From Spirochaetaceae bacterium (lineage in GTDB: Bacteria > Spirochaetota > Spirochaetia > Treponematales > Breznakiellaceae): 43,255 nt of DNA. Below are positions 41,744 to 43,255 of the stretch, piece after piece (position 1 is the stretch's first letter; each line of letters begins with the position of its first letter). Location of the stretch: positions 1 to 43,255 of the forward strand of contig JAIROZ010000021.1 in assembly GCA_031257255.1 (NCBI GenBank), written 5' to 3'. The position numbers and the translations under genes were made by a program. The notes below the pieces were generated by a model. It did no database searches. It was not told the origin of the DNA and saw only the letters and a program-made list of their open reading frames with translations.

Positions 41744-42493
41744 CTAATCCAATTTTACTATATTTACCACTTTTCCGCCCGGCGCATACTCCCGGCTTAG
41801 GTTGTGCGGGTCGAGCATCTGTTCCCCGTTGCGGTACAGCACATAGCGGTAGGAGCCCGCCGGCAGCGGAATGACAATTTCGTACTCTCCGGCGCGGACT
41901 TCGCGCAGGCGGTACATAAAGGGGTCCCAATTGTTAAAATCTCCGGCAATGGTAATGTTTTCGTCTGAGGGGGCGCTGCAACGGACATGAAGCGTCCCGC
42001 CTTCTTTTACCGTTTTGGGATGGGCGGACGGCGGCGGAAGGGGAGCAACGCTAAGTTCAAGCCCGGAATCCCATTCGGTGCGCCCGTCCGGGTTGATGGG
42101 GTCTACACTCCAAAGCCCGTCAACAATCAGGCGGTATTCAAGGGCGGGCAGTCCTGCGGGAACCTCGTAAGCGTAAAAGAGCAGCCCGGAGTCGCGCAGG
42201 GTTTCAGGCAAAATCTTTGCCTTTGGGTCAAAGGGGGCGGTTTGGTCGATAGCCGTCATGATTTTTTTGAAGCGGTAAATCTTTGCGAAATTCTCGTGGG
42301 CAAATGCCACGCCTACTTTTCGGTTATGGATGCCGCTGGATGTAAAAATCACGGCATCTTCGTAAACGAAGGGGGGGCGGGGTTTGTCGAGGCTTAAGAG
42401 AAGGTCGATAAACTGGTATGATTGTAAATCGACACCATATAACGTGCCGATAATACCGTTAAGGAGTAAGAAAACGAATATTTTTTTCGTCAT
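41744..42493 (-). CDS. secreted protein with C-terminal CBM48/AMPK-like glycogen-binding module
   Basis: The frame extends beyond 42600, but the ATG at 42491-42493 starts a signal peptide (TKKIFVFLLLNGIIGTLYG) and gives 249 residues. The middle part (EYRLIVDGLWSVDPINPDGR) already reads like an E-set fold. The last ~80 residues clearly form one: ITIAGDFNNWDPFMYRLREV, then GEYEIVIPLPAGSYRYVLYR and DPHN. This is the pattern of carbohydrate-binding modules of the isoamylase N-terminal and AMPK-beta type. No catalytic domain is present. A GATAAT hexamer lies seven bases before the ATG and there is no ribosome site. It is divergent from the repeat protein and upstream of fliJ. Confidence 0.8.
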   Translation of the reverse strand: MTKKIFVFLLLNGIIGTLYGVDLQSYQFIDLLLSLDKPRPPFVYEDAVIFTSSGIHNRKVGVAFAHENFAKIYRFKKIMTAIDQTAPFDPKAKILPETLRDSGLLFYAYEVPAGLPALEYRLIVDGLWSVDPINPDGRTEWDSGLELSVAPLPPPSAHPKTVKEGGTLHVRCSAPSDENITIAGDFNNWDPFMYRLREVRAGEYEIVIPLPAGSYRYVLYRNGEQMLDPHNLSREYAPGGKVVNIVKLD

Positions 42494-42533
42494 AATCTGA
42501 TTATCGGAAAAAAATTCGACAAGGAAAACACCG

Positions 42534-43255
42534 GTGGCTTCGCTAGAGAATCTTCGTAAGTTTAGAGAAATACTCCTCCAAACCGGAAACGAACCGGAAA
42601 TCAACAAACAAGACGGCATTACGCTTGACGACTTTCATTTCCCGGACAAAGAACCCGCGCCTTTGCCGGAATTATGGGAGCCGGGCACCGTCCGCCGGGA
42701 ACCGGATATCGAAGAACCGCCGGTCGTGGAACCTGAACCTGACCTGCAGCCGGAACCCGAAACCCAGCAGCCGGAACCCGCACGGCAGCCGGAACCTGAA
42801 ACCCGGCAACCGGAACCCGAAACACAGCAACCGGCAACCGACCGGAAACCGGAAACCGGCAACCGGCAACCGGCAACCGACCGGAAACCGGAACCCGAAA
42901 CCCGGCAGCCGGAACCAGACCTAGATGACGACATTGACCTGCCGGACGGCGCGGGATTTGACATGGATTTTGGCGACCTTGCTGTGCCGCCGGAAGCGCT
43001 TACCCATCCTGAAGTTCCAGAAGCGGTACCGGAAGAGGCACCGGAAGAAGCCGAAACCATTGACCTTAGCGAATCCGACCTTTCCGCGCTATCGGAAGCG
43101 ATAGACGGCGCTGCGGCTCTACCGGAAAGTGAAATTCCAGCCGGGATACCCGAAGATATAGATTTAAGCGGGCTAGGGGCGGAAGACGGCGGGACTGTAC
43201 CGGAAGACATAGATTTAAGCGGAGTAGGGGCGGAAGACGGCGGGATTGTACCGGA
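42534..43255 (+). CDS. Pro/Glu-rich repeat protein, start only (runs off window)
   Basis: The GTG at 42534-42536 has AAGGA eight bases upstream, and the frame is open to the edge (240 codons). The N-terminus (ASLENLRKFREILLQTGNEP) is a short amphipathic helix. It is followed by an acidic Pro-rich stretch with repeated QPEPET, PATDRKP and related units (about residues 60-130). After that come an acidic Asp-rich part and two 17-residue tandem repeats with core PEDIDLSG (residues 206-239). No signal peptide is seen. The 3' part lies beyond the window. It is divergent from the secreted glycogen-binding-like gene. I do not recognise the family; the acidic and repeat-rich make-up suggests a scaffold or linker. 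Confidence 0.7.
   Translation, partial: MASLENLRKFREILLQTGNEPEINKQDGITLDDFHFPDKEPAPLPELWEPGTVRREPDIEEPPVVEPEPDLQPEPETQQPEPARQPEPETRQPEPETQQPATDRKPETGNRQPATDRKPEPETRQPEPDLDDDIDLPDGAGFDMDFGDLAVPPEALTHPEVPEAVPEEAPEEAETIDLSESDLSALSEAIDGAAALPESEIPAGIPEDIDLSGLGAEDGGTVPEDIDLSGVGAEDGGIVP
42722..42921. repeat. degenerate tandem repeat, core CCGGAACCCGAAACC
   Basis: About 200 bases made of variants of CCGGAACCCGAAACCCGG and CCGGCAACCGG. They encode the Pro/Glu and Pro/Thr units of the protein that starts at 42534. The copies differ by point changes and by small in-frame shifts. Confidence 0.8.
43149..43255. repeat. 51-base tandem repeat, two full copies at the window edge
   Basis: Copies run at 43149-43199 and 43200-43250, and a third begins at 43251. 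They encode 17-residue units with core PEDIDLSG and differ at only a few positions, which suggests recent expansion. The array may continue past the window. Confidence 0.85.

Noticed and set aside
42722-42921. CRISPR array
   Set aside because: The repeats are degenerate, abut each other without unique spacers, and are in frame with an open coding region.
42635-43210. Ser/Gly-rich minus-strand frame of 191 codons
   Set aside because: It is the reverse of the Pro/Glu repeat gene. Repeats with few stop codons keep several frames open, and there is no ribosome site.

Overview
The window reads as chromosome from an anaerobic spirochaete, most likely Treponema or a close relative. The evidence is a short spirochaete-type alanyl-tRNA synthetase, a large LptD-like outer-membrane protein, a reverse rubrerythrin, FliJ, many short secreted or lipoprotein genes of no recognised family, and large ABC and hybrid-kinase genes. 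Base composition is near 50% G+C. Species cannot be fixed from sequence alone. There is no sign of phage, transposase or CRISPR.

Layout. 1-1085: CreD-like membrane protein, cut by the window edge. 1195-6018: a tight plus-strand cluster (purC, a VanY-like carboxypeptidase, murG, a small unknown, smpB, a secreted unknown, rlmE), many of its genes joined by short or ATGA overlaps. 6054-9737: LptD-like protein on the minus strand. 9796-10725: nucleoside hydrolase. 10870-11070: palindromic repeats. 11084-17158: a minus-strand operon, read in the order binding protein, double ATPase, permease, mtnK, mtnA; it looks like an uptake-plus-salvage unit for methylthioribose. 17260-18829: a hairpin-rich region, tRNA-Thr, rpmG, tRNA-Trp, secE and nusG, without the rplK that usually follows. 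18866-23537: alr, a sirtuin, alaS and a reverse rubrerythrin, all on the minus strand. The rubrerythrin promoter has a perfect 9-1-9 palindrome between -35 and -10, suggesting PerR/Fur-family control.

23812-30465 is a CUT1 sugar/polyol ABC operon: lipoprotein binding protein, two permeases, two different ATPases and a zinc dehydrogenase resembling erythritol/L-threitol dehydrogenase. It starts from a consensus promoter and ends at a strong terminator. A ROK repressor (30528-31676) lies next to it and is the obvious candidate regulator. 31827-39456 holds two large hybrid histidine kinases, each with its own receiver and Hpt domain but no output domain, overlapping each other and a predicted outer-membrane protein. 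39463-42493 (minus) holds a lipoprotein, a one-POTRA Omp85-like protein, fliJ and a secreted protein with a glycogen-binding-like module. 42534 to the end is the start of a Pro/Glu-rich repeat protein cut by the window edge.

The observations most worth following are the methylthioribose uptake operon, the two-ATPase C4-polyol operon, the kinase pair with internal phosphorelays, a family of short palindromic elements at gene 3' ends, copies of the tRNA-Trp 3' end in both orientations, and a repeated geometry that suggests leaderless transcripts. All functions are inferred from the sequence and from remembered families; no search was run.
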